A stretch of 14,273 nt of DNA from Trachelipus rathkii (GCA_015478945.1 JABUQX010142479.1:1-14273), one strand, 5' to 3'; positions 1 through 13,676 are shown, counted from the stretch's first letter. Made by a program: numbers and translations. Notes: a model not told the origin generated them from the letters alone.

Positions 1-341
1 CTGTGCTAAGCTCGTGAGAAAACATAGATATATCAAAAACTGCGTTTAGAAACGGAGCAAAACTGAGCGTCACGCTCGATTTTGCTTAAAACTGAATCCA
101 ACAACATTATTAGTAGAAATAATTTGGCCAATTTGCAAAGTCTGTGACGGGTGAGCGTCTCATTTTTTTCTGAACGTTGTTGGATCAAAACAAAATGAAC
201 TTACTAATGACATCGCATGAAATAAGGTGATAAATCTAAAATTTTAATTTAAAAAATTTTTAATCAACATTTTAATTATTTATCCACCGTTCACGGCAAG
301 GGAAGTTGGCGAGACTCGTATAATAATTCAATAATTTCATT
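1..341. other. Non-coding, no gene seen
   Basis: This AT-rich stretch shows no convincing exon or ORF. It holds a 10-bp perfect inverted repeat (ATCCAACAAC at 96-105 and GTTGTTGGAT at 176-185) and a small hairpin, GAGCG/CGCTC, at 65-77. These could be remnants of a small transposon, but no terminal repeats or target duplication can be shown. It is probably intron or 5' flank of the FIP200-like gene. Confidence 0.5.
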
Positions 342-627
<286 letters not shown>

Positions 628-699
628 GGAGTTGCAATTTTTGATGAGTGACCTGTGGTACAAGCTATGGTAGACTTTGTGTATATTGAGTGAGTCCTA

Positions 700-1195
700 A
701 ATTCTAATGGTTAAATTTACACGACAAGGTGAAGGTATGTGTGGTTGTGACGTATGGTCCATCTGAGGGAAACGTTGAAGAGAGTACGATTTTTGGGATA
801 GTCTGAATGATGATGATTTCTACTGGATGGGGTGAAGTAGGGCTTCAGATTGATAGTGTTGGGGGATCTGAATGGTTAGATAGGTGATCAAAAAAAAAAG
901 AGATGGTATAACAAGGTGGTTTTGGTGTGTCGGGAGAAAATGAGAATGGTACAGGAAAGGTGATTGATTTCATGAAGAGAGGTATGTGTGTAAGTAATAC
1001 TTTCTTTAAACACAAGAGTATCATAAAGTATACTAGAGTTGGTGTAGAGATGATATCGATTCGAAGTGAAAAGTATATGATTGATTTTTGTGTTGGTGAA
1101 GAAGGAGATGTTGAAGTATGTGTTGGATGTTAAATCGGTGAGGGGGTTTAGGAATGGGATTATCGGATCATTATGTTATTTCATTACAATTAAGT
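700..1195 (+). pseudogene. LINE endonuclease domain remnant (copy A)
   Basis: Broken APE-type endonuclease of a non-LTR retrotransposon, the enzyme that nicks target DNA to prime reverse transcription. Pieces in three frames appear in the order expected for the family: YGPSEG at 753-770, GDLN at 862-873, an ENENG...NTFFKHK...KYT block in the open frame 927-1133, and the catalytic SDHY at 1163-1174. The part upstream of YGPSEG, including the first catalytic Asn and Glu, is absent or unrecognisable, in line with 5' truncation near 628. Frame changes between the motifs make the domain non-functional. Confidence 0.8.
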
Positions 1196-1859
1196 TAGTG
1201 GGGGCTTGGATGGAAGGTGATACGAAAGGAGTAGGTAAAGTGAGAAGTTAAGCGAGCAAGACAATAAGGATAAATATGTAAGAGCGCTCGCTAGAAAATC
1301 GGTTGAATGTGAACAAGTTGATACTGTGCAAAATCTGGGGAAAATGAAGGAAGCAATTGTTAGTAGTGCAAAGGAAGTGTGTGGATGTGCTAAGTAGGAA
1401 GTAAGAATGTTAACGAAAGAATTGGAATGAAGAGGTGATAGAAAGCGGTTAAAGGTAAAAGAGAAGCGTGGTTGAATATACAAAAGCAAATGACAAGTTT
1501 CAAAAAAGAAAGATGCTTGGAATTATATAAGGGAAAAAAGAAATACTAAAAGGTGCATACGAAGGAAAAAAAAGGAGTAAATGAACAGTTTGGAAGGAGG
1601 ATGAATGAGGACATACAGGGGAATAGGAGCTTTTCTGGAAGGAAAGCGCGAAAGGTTGGGGAGATGAGTAAAAGTCTGCTTAGAATAATGCAATAGGGAT
1701 GAATTTGCTTTGTAACTGATGAAATGGATGTGAGGGGGTAGGGAGGGAACAACATATCTGCTTTTAATATTAACAGTAATGATGAGGTGTTAGTGAATGT
1801 GTGGGTTTGATGGTGTACAAGAAGAATAGGTATTTTGGGGGATGAGGTTATTAGTAAGA

Positions 1860-3417
1860 AGGAGGTAATGGGTAGAGCGAAGAAAGTTTGAAGAATGGTA
1901 AATCTGCAGGTATAGATGAAATTACTGGTGAAATGATCAAGAACGGAGGCGAGATGGTGATTGATTGGATTTGGAAGTTGTGTAATAAAGCGTTTATGGA
2001 GGGTATAGTTCCAAGGGATTGGAGGAGAGCGGTAATAGTACCCTTGTATAAGGGTAAGGGAGAAAAGGGGAACTGTAGAAATTATAGGGGAATAAGTTTA
2101 GTGAGTGTTGTAGGGAAGGTATATGCTGGTATTTTGGTCGAAGAGTGCGTCAGTGACTGAAGGACTGATTGGTGAGAAGAACAAGGAATGGTAGGAGTGG
2201 TAGAGGATGTGTGGATCAAATCTTTACATTAAAACAAATGATTGAGAAAATGAGGGAGAAGAAGAATAAATTATATTTAGGTTTTATGGATTTGCAACAG
2301 GCGTATGATAGAGTTAATAGGGAAGCTTTATGGCAGGTATTAGTGTTATATGGTGTTGGTGGTAGGCTTCTGAATGGAATCAAAAGTATGTATGACGATA
2401 GTGAAGCGTGTGTAAGAATAAATAGTGTCGAAAGTGATTGGTTTAATATTAATAGCGGAGTGAGACAGGGTTGTGTTATGTCTCCTTGGTTATTCAATTT
2501 ACATATGGATGGGGTTATGAAAGAATTCGAGGTGGGGATGGCAGGAAATGGTGTTAGAATGATGGAGAATGGAGATGAGTGGAGGGTGCCCTTCCTATTA
2601 TATGCGGATGATTTGGTTCTGTGTGGCGAATCTGAAGAGAGTTTGAGAGGATTGGTAGAGAGATTTGGCAGGGTATGTAAAGGAGGGGCTTGAAAGTAAC
2701 GTAGATAAGAAATGTTAAGGTTATGGTTGTGAGTGAAGACAGTCCTCAGTGTGAAGTTATGTTAGATGGTGAGCAGCTGGAGCAAGTGTCTGAGTTTAAA
2801 TATTTAGGGTATGTGTTGGATGAGAAGGGAACGGATGATGCAGAGTGTAGTAGGAAAGTTGTGAATGGCAGGAAGGTTGCAATTAAATCGTTGGTGAATG
2901 TAAAGGGACTAAGTCTTGAGTGTGCTAGGGTCTTACATGAGGGTATGTTGTTACCTGTGTTAATGTATATTAGTGGGACTATCGTCTGGAATAAAGTATA
3001 GATCTAAGTTCAATGTGTGTTCAGATGGACAATCTTAGGAGCATGCTAAGTTGTGAAAAATTAATAAAATGAGAATGAACTTATTAGAGAGTTGTGCTGG
3101 TGTGAAAGAAAGGAATAAATCAGAGAATAAATGAAAGAACATATTGAGATGGTTTGGTCATGTGGAAAGGATGAATATTAGTCGGTTGGGTTAAGCGGAT
3201 GTATAGTATTGGGAAGTGTGTTGGGAACCGACCGGCTGGGAGACCGAAGAAAGTGGATCGAGTCGGTGAACGAATGTCTGGAAGGAGAGAAATGTGGGTT
3301 TTGGCAGAGGCGAGAATAAAGGTACATGATAGGAAGAATGGCGGGGTTTCAAAAGCTATGGGGACATGGTTTGTGGCTAGACCAGGGATGAACCCTTACG
3401 TTGACGATTTACCATAG
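1860..3417 (+). pseudogene. LINE reverse transcriptase, copy A (frameshifted)
   Basis: Reverse transcriptase and C-terminal region split into four open segments in shifted frames: 1888-2160, 2169-2693, 2723-3001 and 3199-3417. Visible RT motifs are GKSAGIDEI, WRRAVIVPLYKGKG, NYRGISL, the motif A block FMDLQQAYD (2283-2309), GVRQGCVMSPWLFNL, and the catalytic YADD (2601-2612). The last segment has the GNRPAGRPKK block typical of the C-terminus of many RTE-like elements. Copy B is the better-preserved sister. Copy A has also lost a few bases in the GRKVA region near 2880 that copy B keeps. Confidence 0.9.
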
Positions 3418-4334
<917 letters not shown>

Positions 4335-4450
4335 ATTATATATATATATATATATATATACCGGTATATATATATATATATACCTTATATATATATATAT
4401 AACCTTAACTTATATATATAACAACATATATATATATATACTATTACTGC

Positions 4451-4496
<46 letters not shown>

Positions 4497-4555
4497 TGCT
4501 AACTATATATACTATATAACTAACTATATCTTTCTGCTGTATATATATATATATA
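4335..4555. repeat. Compound (TA)n microsatellite
   Basis: Several TA blocks separated by short non-TA islands such as CCGG (4371-4374), AACCTTAACT, ACTATTACTGCTAC and a CTGCTAACT-like stretch after 4494. It is the most interrupted TA array in the window, consistent with age or with consensus error. Confidence 0.9.
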
Positions 4556-4576
4556 TTAATAAAAATACGTTTGAAA

Positions 4577-4769
4577 AAATTATATTATATCTGTTCAGGC
4601 AGCTCATGGTTCAAGGAAGTATTGTAAACTTTAGATGAAACTGTAGTATAATTTTTCCGCTTTTTAGAAAAAAAAAATGGGGAAAAAAAGCTCTTTAATA
4701 AAATTATATTACATAACTGTACAGGAAGCTCATCGTTTGAAGAAAAATTGTTAAAATTTAGGAAGAAAG
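4577..4769. repeat. Diverged direct repeat, 124-bp spacing
   Basis: Two related segments of about 67 bp, 4577-4643 and 4701-4769, start with AAATTATATTA and share an AGCTCAT core followed by GTTNAA-like sequence and a TTTAG(A/G)(T/A)GAA-like end. The spacer is A-rich. This looks like an old local duplication in non-coding DNA, and no coding potential was seen. Confidence 0.7.
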
Positions 4770-4879
4770 TGAGTTATTCAAGTTCTTAATTCTATGTAAC
4801 AAACATTCAATTTCATCATACCATAAAAATTTTGTAACAGAGAATTAATGATTTCATGTTTAAATGGAGAAGGAAAACT

Positions 4880-5023
4880 GGAGCCGGAGCTGAACAATTT
4901 TAAAATACTCGGAGTTGGAGCCGGGTAATTTTAAAATCCTGGAGCCAGAACCTGAGCTGGGTAATTGTAAAATGATGGAGCTGGAGTCGGAGCCGGAAAA
5001 AATTTGGCTGCTCTGCAGCACTG
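4880..5023. repeat. GGAGCC-rich imperfect minisatellite, possible hAT-like end
   Basis: Four imperfect units begin at 4880, 4911, 4941 and 4977. Each starts with GGAG(C/T)(C/T)GGAG-like sequence, and the first three carry an AATT(T/G)TAAAAT tail, giving a period of about 30-36 bp. The block finishes with GCTGCTCTGCAGCACTG at 5007-5023. Read from the opposite strand, this starts CAGTGCTGCAGAGC, which resembles hAT-superfamily termini (CAGNG) with subterminal repeats. LINE copy C begins exactly at the next base. The hAT reading is inference, because no partner terminus or 8-bp duplication was found in the window. Confidence 0.6.
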
Positions 5024-5593
<570 letters not shown>

Positions 5594-5596
5594 CAG

Positions 5597-5854
5597 ATTT
5601 TGGTAGTCAACAATAAGTGTTACAGAGCAAGGCATGATTTCACTGGTAATGTGCTTCTTCGTCTTACTTATATTACTATGGTACAAGAGCAAGTGCAGCA
5701 TTTGTTTCAGATTATGCTTACCCACGATAAATGTATAGATTATGCTAGGAGGCATCTTAAGATCATTTCTCATATTCATATTATGCCAGAACTTTATTTC
5801 ATGGCAATTTCTGAAGTTATTCGACGACAGCAATTTTCCAGAAAATATGTTGAG
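5597..5854 (+). CDS. RB1CC1: FIP200/RB1CC1-like, coding exon 1 of those visible
   Basis: An 86-codon exon, open in one frame, phase 0 at both ends, bounded by TTTCAG and a GTTAGT donor. It encodes helical, charged sequence: CYRARHDF, then LLRLTYITMVQEQVQHL, a His/Arg-rich stretch, and MPELYFMAISEVIRRQQFSR. The last segment resembles the family pattern of a proline-hydrophobic turn, a helix ending EVxRR, then F and a downstream W. FIP200 is the scaffold of the ULK1/Atg1 autophagy initiation complex in the cytosol. The identity rests mainly on the two exons that follow, which are in frame with this one. It is internal: the initiator and N-terminal ubiquitin-like region must lie upstream, outside the window or in exons not recognised here. 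Confidence 0.75.
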
Positions 5855-7400
5855 GTTAGTCTTGTTATTTTTTTGTTCGTTATAGTTCGCAGAGACTTCT
5901 GTAACTAATTTAAGAATTTTGTTTTATTATGGATGATTTGGGTAATAATAATGGGAAGAATATTTTTTTTGCCTAAAATTTATTGATTACTTGTAATGTA
6001 ATTTATCTAGCTTAGTTGTTGAATGAACGATTCATTGATTCATTGTTATCGATTCTGTTGTTATTATATTATTGAAAAATATTGATACTATTTTATATTG
6101 ATATACTTTATATTGGAATACTTTTATGTTGATATACTTTAGAGTTAACATTGTATCTTGTGACACGCATATGCAGCTTGAAAATAAAAGCCAGAATTTA
6201 TTGGTCATTTCTAATTATTACTTAGCAAACCTTTTATTCAAATATTCTTTATGTAGTAATAGCTTAGGCATTGTACTGTTTCGGAATTAAAATAATAAAG
6301 CAAGTATAACAGACTTTAAAGGTAGCTTATTAAACTCGAGAATTAATCTTTTTTTGTATTTATCTAGGCAGAAATATTAGGTTACATTACCAGTTTCAGA
6401 GTATGTTAACTGTACTGTTTTGGTTAGAAAAGTATTTATTGATATACCTTTGGCAAGCTCAAGTAACAATGTGGAAATTTGTCAAACATTTGTATTACAT
6501 TAAATATGTTTAAAACTTGGCAAAGTTATTTTTCAAAAATATTAAGTTTTCATCAAATATATTGTTTTTAAATACTTTAATTTTGTAACAAAGATATATT
6601 CTTATTTTGTATCCCCTCTCCACTACTGAATATGAATTGAAGGGAAGAACATGACTGAAACAAAATGTAAATTCTCTTAGAGTTTCTGGATTCAGGAAAG
6701 CCCACACATAATCTTGAGTAAAATATTTTTGTGTGTTGATTCAGATTATATTGCTTTGATCTTCTAAATGGACACCTTTCTATGTCTGTCTAGGGAACAG
6801 AATTTAGTAAAAATTTTAGTATTATTTTTAGATATGCAAAACTACAAAAGTGTAGGCAATGCTACTTTGAAAGTGATAAAAATATTTAGGCAGTTTTATA
6901 TTATAAAAGAGAAACTTCCTTTTAACTTGCTTTATCCCCTCTTCAGAGGGTAACACGGAGGGACTACAGGAAATCGAACTTTAAGGCCGGCTATCCCAAC
7001 CCTGTCGCCACCAACGTGTTCGCAGCCAATGTTTTATTAATTTGATGTTTGGTTATATATTTATTTAATAATTCTATAAAGCTGTTTATCAGTTACCCTT
7101 CCGATATCGATATCGTTGTTGAATGGTTCTTAAGTAAATTTGTGTTCGTTTGATTACAAATCAGAGTAATTTATTTTGTAAGTACTCTCTCAATTGATTT
7201 GAAATAAACTTCTCTCATATAGATACAACATTGACAAATGAATAATAAAGTAACTAATGGTCTGCCTTTTATTTTTTTTATTGAAATAAATGTATTGTTT
7301 TTTTGATTGTTTGATGTTGGTTCTTTAAATATTTATCTCATAAATTAAAATAAAATCGGAAAGCTAAAGCTTTATCTTTAAATTTCCCTTTCATTTACAG
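5855..7400 (+). other. Intron, mostly unique AT-rich sequence
   Basis: This 1,546-bp intron runs from GTTAGT to a good pyrimidine-rich acceptor, CCCTTTCATTTACAG. It holds no LINE and no long microsatellite, in contrast to the other introns. Short ORFs within it (for example around 6510-6707 and 6768-6953) have AT-rich composition without recognisable domains and are not called. A possible SINE relic lies at 6937-7027, and a GATATCGATATC palindromic stretch lies near 7103-7114. Confidence 0.75.
6937..7027 (-). mobile_element. Possible tRNA-derived SINE relic
   Basis: Read on the minus strand, 7012-6987 gives GGTGGCGACAGGGTTGGGAT followed by AGCCGG, similar to a tRNA A-box region. At 6980-6968 it gives AGTTCGATTTCC, close to a B-box (GGTTCGANTCC). 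The spacing is slightly short for an intact tRNA. A 6-bp hairpin, CCCTCT/AGAGGG, lies at 6937-6950. This is weak evidence for a decayed SINE head, and chance similarity is possible. Confidence 0.35.
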
Positions 7401-7583
7401 TGGACGAATTTACTAAGTTGCGAAGCCAGCGAAATTTGGGAAAAAGAAACGAAAGTAAGGAAAGACTTCAGTTCCCAACATGGAAGTCATCTTTTGCTTA
7501 CTTTGTTTCCTGGTTTGAAACGTGGGGACGTTCCTCCCTTTGCAAATGAAGAACCAGAACCTTTCGACCAAAATCTTCCTCAG
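7401..7583 (+). CDS. RB1CC1: FIP200/RB1CC1-like, coding exon 2 of those visible
   Basis: A 61-codon exon, phase 0 at both ends, with acceptor TTTACAG and donor GTTCGT. It opens with WTNLLSCEASEIWEKE and continues RKDFSSQHGSHLLLTLFPGL, then PPF and EPFDQNLPQ. The order R-K-x-F, L-F-x-G-L, P-P-x-F and then x-F-D-x-x-L-P matches my recollection of human FIP200 just before its ATG13-binding site. The opening Trp completes the F...W pattern begun in the previous exon. This region belongs to the dimeric N-terminal half that receives ATG13/ATG101 and so links ULK1/Atg1 to the scaffold. Drosophila calls the orthologue Atg17. Confidence 0.8.
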
Positions 7584-7945
<362 letters not shown>

Positions 7946-8091
7946 TTTAGCCAAGAAAGTTTAGATTTATTACGAAAGATGGTACCAGAACTGTCGCATC
8001 TTTTAAATTTTGAAGAACCCATTGCAGTCCCATCCATTGTCGAAGCTGGACTTCGAATAAATGAAAATAATGTAAATACTCTTACTCCATG
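7946..8091 (+). CDS. RB1CC1: FIP200/RB1CC1-like, coding exon 3 (ATG13-binding motif)
   Basis: A 146-bp exon entering at phase 0 and leaving with two bases of a codon, at donor GTAAGC. It encodes FSQESLDLLRKMVPELSHLL, then NFEEPIAVPSIVEAG and a short polar tail. The LDLL at 7961-7972 falls, without gaps, on the LQFL of human FIP200 (residues 582-585, recalled). Replacing LQFL with alanines there is known to abolish ATG13 binding and canonical autophagy. The surrounding hydrophobic spacing (I/F-S before it, a P-E/S-L pattern after it) also agrees. Of all the exons, this one gives the most specific support for the gene name. The alignment is from memory and was not computed. Confidence 0.8.
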
Positions 8092-8586
<495 letters not shown>

Positions 8587-8623
8587 ATAATAAAGCTACG
8601 CGTAGATTGTAGTCATATAGTCT

Positions 8624-8630
<7 letters not shown>

Positions 8631-8709
<79 letters not shown>
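8631..8709. repeat. (TA)n microsatellite at the 3' end of LINE copy B
   Basis: About 39 uninterrupted TA units. On the minus strand the A-rich end of the LINE 3' UTR (AAGAAGAAAAGAATA) passes directly into this array. Copy A shows the same arrangement at its own 3' end. Confidence 0.97.
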
Positions 8710-8711
<2 letters not shown>

Positions 8712-10822
8712 TTTTCTTCTTTATCTACCTTTTTTTCCCAAGATTGGGAGTAAGGTGCGCTACAAGCATCGGAAAAGAAAAGCAGTAGGAGAATATGACA
8801 AATGTCGAAAAGAAAGCCCAGCCTTACCGCACCCTCTGTACCATTAACTAGTGAGAACTCGTCACAGACAGAAAATCCACCCTAGAGCTTCATGGGACCC
8901 TGACGGACCCTCACTATGGTAAATCGTCAATGTAAGGGTTCATCCCTTGGCCCAGGTGGGCCACAACCATGCCCCCATGCAAAACCCCGCCATTCTCTCC
9001 TATCATGCACCTTTATTCTCGCCTCTGCCAAACTCACATTTCTCTCCTTCAGACATTCGTTCACCGACTCAATCCACTTTCTCTTCGGTCTCCCAGCCGG
9101 TCGGTTCCCAACACACTCCCCACTATACATCCGCTTAACCAACCGACTATCATTCATCCTTTCCACATGACCAAACCATCTCAACATACTTTCATTTATT
9201 CTCTCATTTACCCCTTTCTTCACACCACACAACTCTCTAATACGTTCATTCCTCATTTTATTAATTCTTCTCACACCTAGCATGCCCCTAAGATTGTCCA
9301 TCTGAACACATTGAACTTTAGATCTATACTTCTTATTCCAGACCATAGTCTCACTACTACCATACAATAACACAGGTAACAACATACCCTCATGTAAGAC
9401 TCTAGCGCACTCAAGACTTAGTCCCTTTACATTCACCAACGATTTAATTGCACCAGCAACCTTCCTGCATTCACAACTTTCCTACTACACTCTGCATCAT
9501 CCGTTCCCTTCTCATCCAACACATACCCTAAATATTTAAACTCAGACACTTGCTCCAGCTGCTCACCTTCACACTGAGGACTGTCCTCACTCACAACCAT
9601 AACCTTACTCTTATCTATGTTTACTTTCAAACCCCTCCTTTTACATACCCTGCCAAATCTCTCTACCAATCCTCTCAAACTCTCTTCAGATTCGCCACAC
9701 AGAACCAAATCATCCGCATATAGTAGGTAGGGCACCCTCCACTCATCTCCATTCTCCATCATTCTAACACCATTTCCTGCCATCCCCACCTCGAATTCTT
9801 TCATAACCCCATCCATATACAAATTGAATAACCAAGGAGACATAACACAACCCTGTCTCACTCCGCTATTAATCCTAAACCAATCACCATTGACACCATT
9901 TATTCTTACACACGCTTCACTATCGTCATACATACTTTTGATTCCATTCAGAAGCCTACCACCAACACCATATATCACTAATACCTGCCATAAAGCTTCC
10001 CTATTAACTCTATCATACGCCTGTTGTAAATCCATAAAACCTAAATATAATTTATTCTTCATCTCCCTCATTTTCTCAATCATTTGTTTCAATGTAAAGA
10101 TTTGATCCACACATCCTCTACCACTCCTAAACGCACCTTGTTCTTCACCAATCAATCCTTCAGTCACTCGACGCACTCTTTCGACCAAAATACCAGCATA
10201 TACCTTCCCTACAGCACTCAGTAAACTTATTCCCCTATAATTTCTACAGTTCCCCTTTTCTCCCTTACCCTTATATAAGGGTACTATTACCGCTCTCCTC
10301 CAATCCCTTGGAACTATACCCTCCATAAACGCTTTATTACACAACTTCCAAATCCAATCAATCACCATCTCGCCTCCGCTCTTGATCATTTCACTAGTAA
10401 TTTCATCTATACCTGCAGTTTTACCATTCTTCAACTTTCTCACTCTACCCATTACCTCCTCCTTACTAATAACCTCATCCCCAAAATACCTATTCCTTCT
10501 TGCACCATCAAACCCACACACATTCACTAACACCTCATCATTACTGTTAATATTGTGCAGATTTTCGAAGTGTTCTTTCCACACTCCTCTCACATCCATT
10601 TAATCAGTTACAAAAGCACCATCCCTATTCATTATTCTAAGCAGATTCCCCTTATTCTCATTCTTAACCTTTCGCGCTCCATTCCAGAAGAGCTTCCTAT
10701 TCCCTTGTAAGTCCTCATTCATCCTCCTTCCAAACTGTTCATTTACCTCTTGTTTTCTCCTACGTATGCACCTTTTAGTATTTCTTTTTTCCTCCTTATT
10801 TAATTCCAAGCAGCTTCTCGTT
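8710..10822 (-). mobile_element. RTE-like non-LTR retrotransposon, copy B (young, 5'-truncated)
   Basis: Antisense to the host gene. Read on the minus strand it has a linker/coiled segment (10809-10603), reverse transcriptase (10599 to about 9600), a C-terminal domain (to 8927), and a roughly 217-bp 3' UTR ending in (TA)n. The endonuclease half seen in copy A is missing: homology to copy A stops near 10822, matching about 1504 in copy A, which is a typical 5' truncation. Large parts of the RT are nearly identical by eye to copy A at the nucleotide level, but here the frame is almost intact, so this insertion is younger. It contributes one arm of a long inverted repeat with copy A around host exons 1-3. 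Confidence 0.92.
8927..10809 (-). pseudogene. LINE reverse transcriptase ORF, copy B (two lesions)
   Basis: The polymerase copies element RNA at the nicked target. Three consecutive segments cover one ancestral frame: 10809-10600, 10599-9433 and 9439-8927. Counting from the Met at 10599, the RT motifs are GKTAGIDEI (59-67), NYRGISLLS (120-128), GAFRSGRG (155-162), motif A FMDLQQAYD (188-196), GVRQGCVMSPWLFN (246-259) and catalytic YADD (294-297, bases 9720-9709). The C-terminal part has LRWFGHVERM and GNRPAGRPKRKW, and a TGA at 8927-8929. Compared with copies A and C, a G-to-T change made a stop codon at 10600-10602, and loss of one base near 9468 shifts the frame. A 12-bp in-frame gap relative to copy A lies after PQCE. 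The endonuclease is absent, so it cannot move on its own. Confidence 0.93.
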
Positions 10823-10846
10823 AATATTTATGGGTGTTATACCCAA

Positions 10847-10985
10847 ATTTGGGGACGTGGATGGCCTAGTGGTTAGAGCATCCGGTCATTGTTACTCAGC
10901 AACGCGGAGTCCAATGTTCGAATCCCGCTGAGGGAGAGTAAAATCTCCTGTGACCCATTCATTTAAAATCATTCATTTAAAATCA
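10847..10985 (+). mobile_element. tRNA-derived SINE with (TA)n tail
   Basis: Internal RNA polymerase III promoter elements are visible. The A-box-like TGGCCTAGTGGTTAGAGC starts at 10862, and the B-box-like TGTTCGAATCC (10 of 11 against GGTTCGANTCC) starts at 10915. The acceptor and T stems do not pair well, so this is not a functional tRNA gene. The body ends with two copies of a 14-bp unit and then passes into (TA)n at 10989. The 5' boundary near 10847 is inferred from the gap between LINE copy B and the A-box. SINEs borrow the enzymes of a partner LINE, and the shared (TA)n tail makes the RTE-like family here a candidate partner. Confidence 0.7.
10957..10984 (+). repeat. 14-bp tandem duplication in the SINE tail
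   Basis: ATTCATTTAAAATC occurs twice in perfect tandem (10957-10970 and 10971-10984) just before the (TA)n array. Short tail repeats of this kind are common at SINE 3' ends. Confidence 0.9.
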
Positions 10986-10988
10986 TCA

Positions 10989-12088
<1,100 letters not shown>

Positions 12089-12244
12089 TTCTTATGGAAA
12101 GGATGCAGCAAGCGCAGAATTCTTTACTTCCGCTGTTGCTTCATCATTAAAGGGTAGCCCTACCCATCATACGTTAGAAAGAAGCATCATTCGAGACACC
12201 TCTCAAAAAGAGCATAGTGGCTCAAGACCTTCATCTTTAGTAAG
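12089..12244 (+). CDS. RB1CC1: FIP200/RB1CC1-like, coding exon 4 (Ser-rich linker)
   Basis: A 156-bp exon with acceptor AATTTTAG and a strong GTAAGA donor. Its first base completes the split codon from exon 3, and the frame is then open to the end, which leaves two bases over. It encodes polar sequence rich in Ser, Thr and Ala: SYGKDAASAEFFTSAVASSL, then KGSPTHHTLERSII and SQKEHSGSRPSSLV. In FIP200 the region after the ATG13-binding site is a long disordered, phosphorylatable linker before the coiled coil, and this composition fits. On its own the exon has no diagnostic motif, so the call depends on frame continuity and splice sites. Confidence 0.7.
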
Positions 12245-12346
12245 GTAAGAATTTAAATTTGGAAAATATAATATTTTGAAATTCTGATATAGTTAATCTT
12301 TTATTAATTGAGCTGCAAGTGTTTGACAAACAAAATGAAATATCGG

Positions 12347-12599
<253 letters not shown>

Positions 12600-12672
12600 G
12601 GTAAAATTTTACTTTTCGGCAGCACTAATTTTTTTAGTTCATTTTCGATATTTGTTGGGTTCGATTAAATCG

Positions 12673-12732
12673 AAAATCGATACTTTGTTATATTGATACA
12701 TAAAAATTGATATTTGGTAATATCGATACATA
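12673..12732. repeat. 30-bp tandem duplication with ATCGATAC motifs
   Basis: Two 30-bp units, 12673-12702 and 12703-12732, each start with AAAAT(C/T)GATA and end with GATACATA, differing at a handful of positions. A (TA)n block starts immediately afterwards. Confidence 0.85.
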
Positions 12733-12733
<1 letters not shown>

Positions 12734-12827
<94 letters not shown>

Positions 12828-12829
12828 TC

Positions 12830-12871
<42 letters not shown>

Positions 12872-12901
12872 TATATATATATATTATATATATATATATA
12901 T
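12734..12901. repeat. (TA)n microsatellite, compound
   Basis: Three TA runs separated by TTTCAT (near 12781-12786), CTCTATAA (near 12828) and a GCTA-containing stretch (near 12870). It is intronic or downstream sequence. Confidence 0.93.
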
Positions 12902-13162
12902 GTTGGTATGATACCCTGTGTTGCTTGAAGGTTATTTATTAAAGTGTTTTCTAATTGCTCTTTGAGTCTTTGGGTGTCGCGGGGGTTCTTCAGGCAAAAA
13001 TACCTCCGGGGTACATAAGAGGCATCCCTCTAAAAAGGCTAAATACTCCATTTTAGGGGGTTCGTTGACTCACTGTGCCGTAAAATGCCCTAAACTTTAC
13101 TGATCCACTGTGTCGTAAAACTAGCTCTAACTTTTACTGATACTGTTTAGTAGCTGCCGAAG

Positions 13163-13163
<1 letters not shown>
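12902..13163. repeat. Unique island with a diverged ~36-bp tandem repeat
   Basis: This 260-bp stretch between TA arrays is moderately GC-rich. It contains two related units, 13071-13105 and 13106-13142, each starting CACTGTG(C/T)CGTAAAA and ending TTTACTGAT. No ORF or splice-bounded exon in the host frame is apparent. It could be part of an unrecognised interspersed repeat. Confidence 0.6.

Positions 13164-13246
<83 letters not shown>
13164..13246. repeat. (TA)n microsatellite, pure
   Basis: About 41 uninterrupted TA units. Confidence 0.97.
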
Positions 13247-13249
<3 letters not shown>

Positions 13250-13676
13250 TTTATATAAATTCTCTGATTCTTTAGATTTAAGCAAAGTGTTTGTTCACCA
13301 AAAATTTCCCAATGGAAAATTATTTGATTACATTAAATAACAGAGTACATTGGCAAATTGATGGTGAACCTAATCTTTTTATTACATTAAAATTGTGCAA
13401 ACTTTGGTTTATGGATGATCTTAAACTTGACTTTCTATCTTTCCAGTTCAGTTTATATTTATAAACCTTAAAAAACGGTATAATAATACCTATATCATAA
13501 TTATTGTAAAATACTTTTTACACTTTTTCAATTTTCATACCTTTGGATTATAATCAACAAGGTTAGTAAATTAATTTCTTTAGTTAAAAAGCTAGTATAA
13601 TTACACCTGAGCTTATATAGATGGAGATATCATGAGCATAACATAGATCATATCCCAATCTCCCTTATATTTACAG
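13247..13676. other. AT-rich non-coding, no gene seen
   Basis: 430 bp of AT-rich sequence without long repeats. A possible acceptor at 13275 (TTCTTTAG) opens a frame that soon meets a stop with no good donor before it. The segment ends in a pyrimidine-containing acceptor, TTATATTTACAG, at 13676, leading to the candidate exon below. Confidence 0.55.

Noticed and set aside
96..185. Inverted repeat ATCCAACAAC/GTTGTTGGAT as transposon ends
   Set aside because: Only 10 bp long with 70 bp between the arms, and no target duplication is visible. Chance or an unidentifiable relic.
1190..1755. Minus-strand ORFs opposite LINE copy A
   Set aside because: They are antisense shadows of the purine-rich coding strand of the LINE. 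The same applies to 2216-2497 and to the plus-strand ORFs at 8916-9280, 9824-10105 and 10382-10603 opposite copy B.
6510..6953. Short ORFs in the intron 5855-7400
   Set aside because: AT-rich composition, no recognisable motifs, and they lie inside an intron defined by in-frame exons on both sides.
10861..10935. Functional tRNA gene
   Set aside because: A and B boxes are present, but the acceptor and T stems do not pair and the anticodon arm is irregular. A SINE head explains it better.
13275..13330. Exon starting after TTCTTTAG in the exon 4 phase
   Set aside because: The frame reaches a stop after about 17 codons with no good donor before it.
13444..13475. Exon starting after CTTTCCAG in the exon 4 phase
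   Set aside because: It stops within eight codons, and there is no donor.
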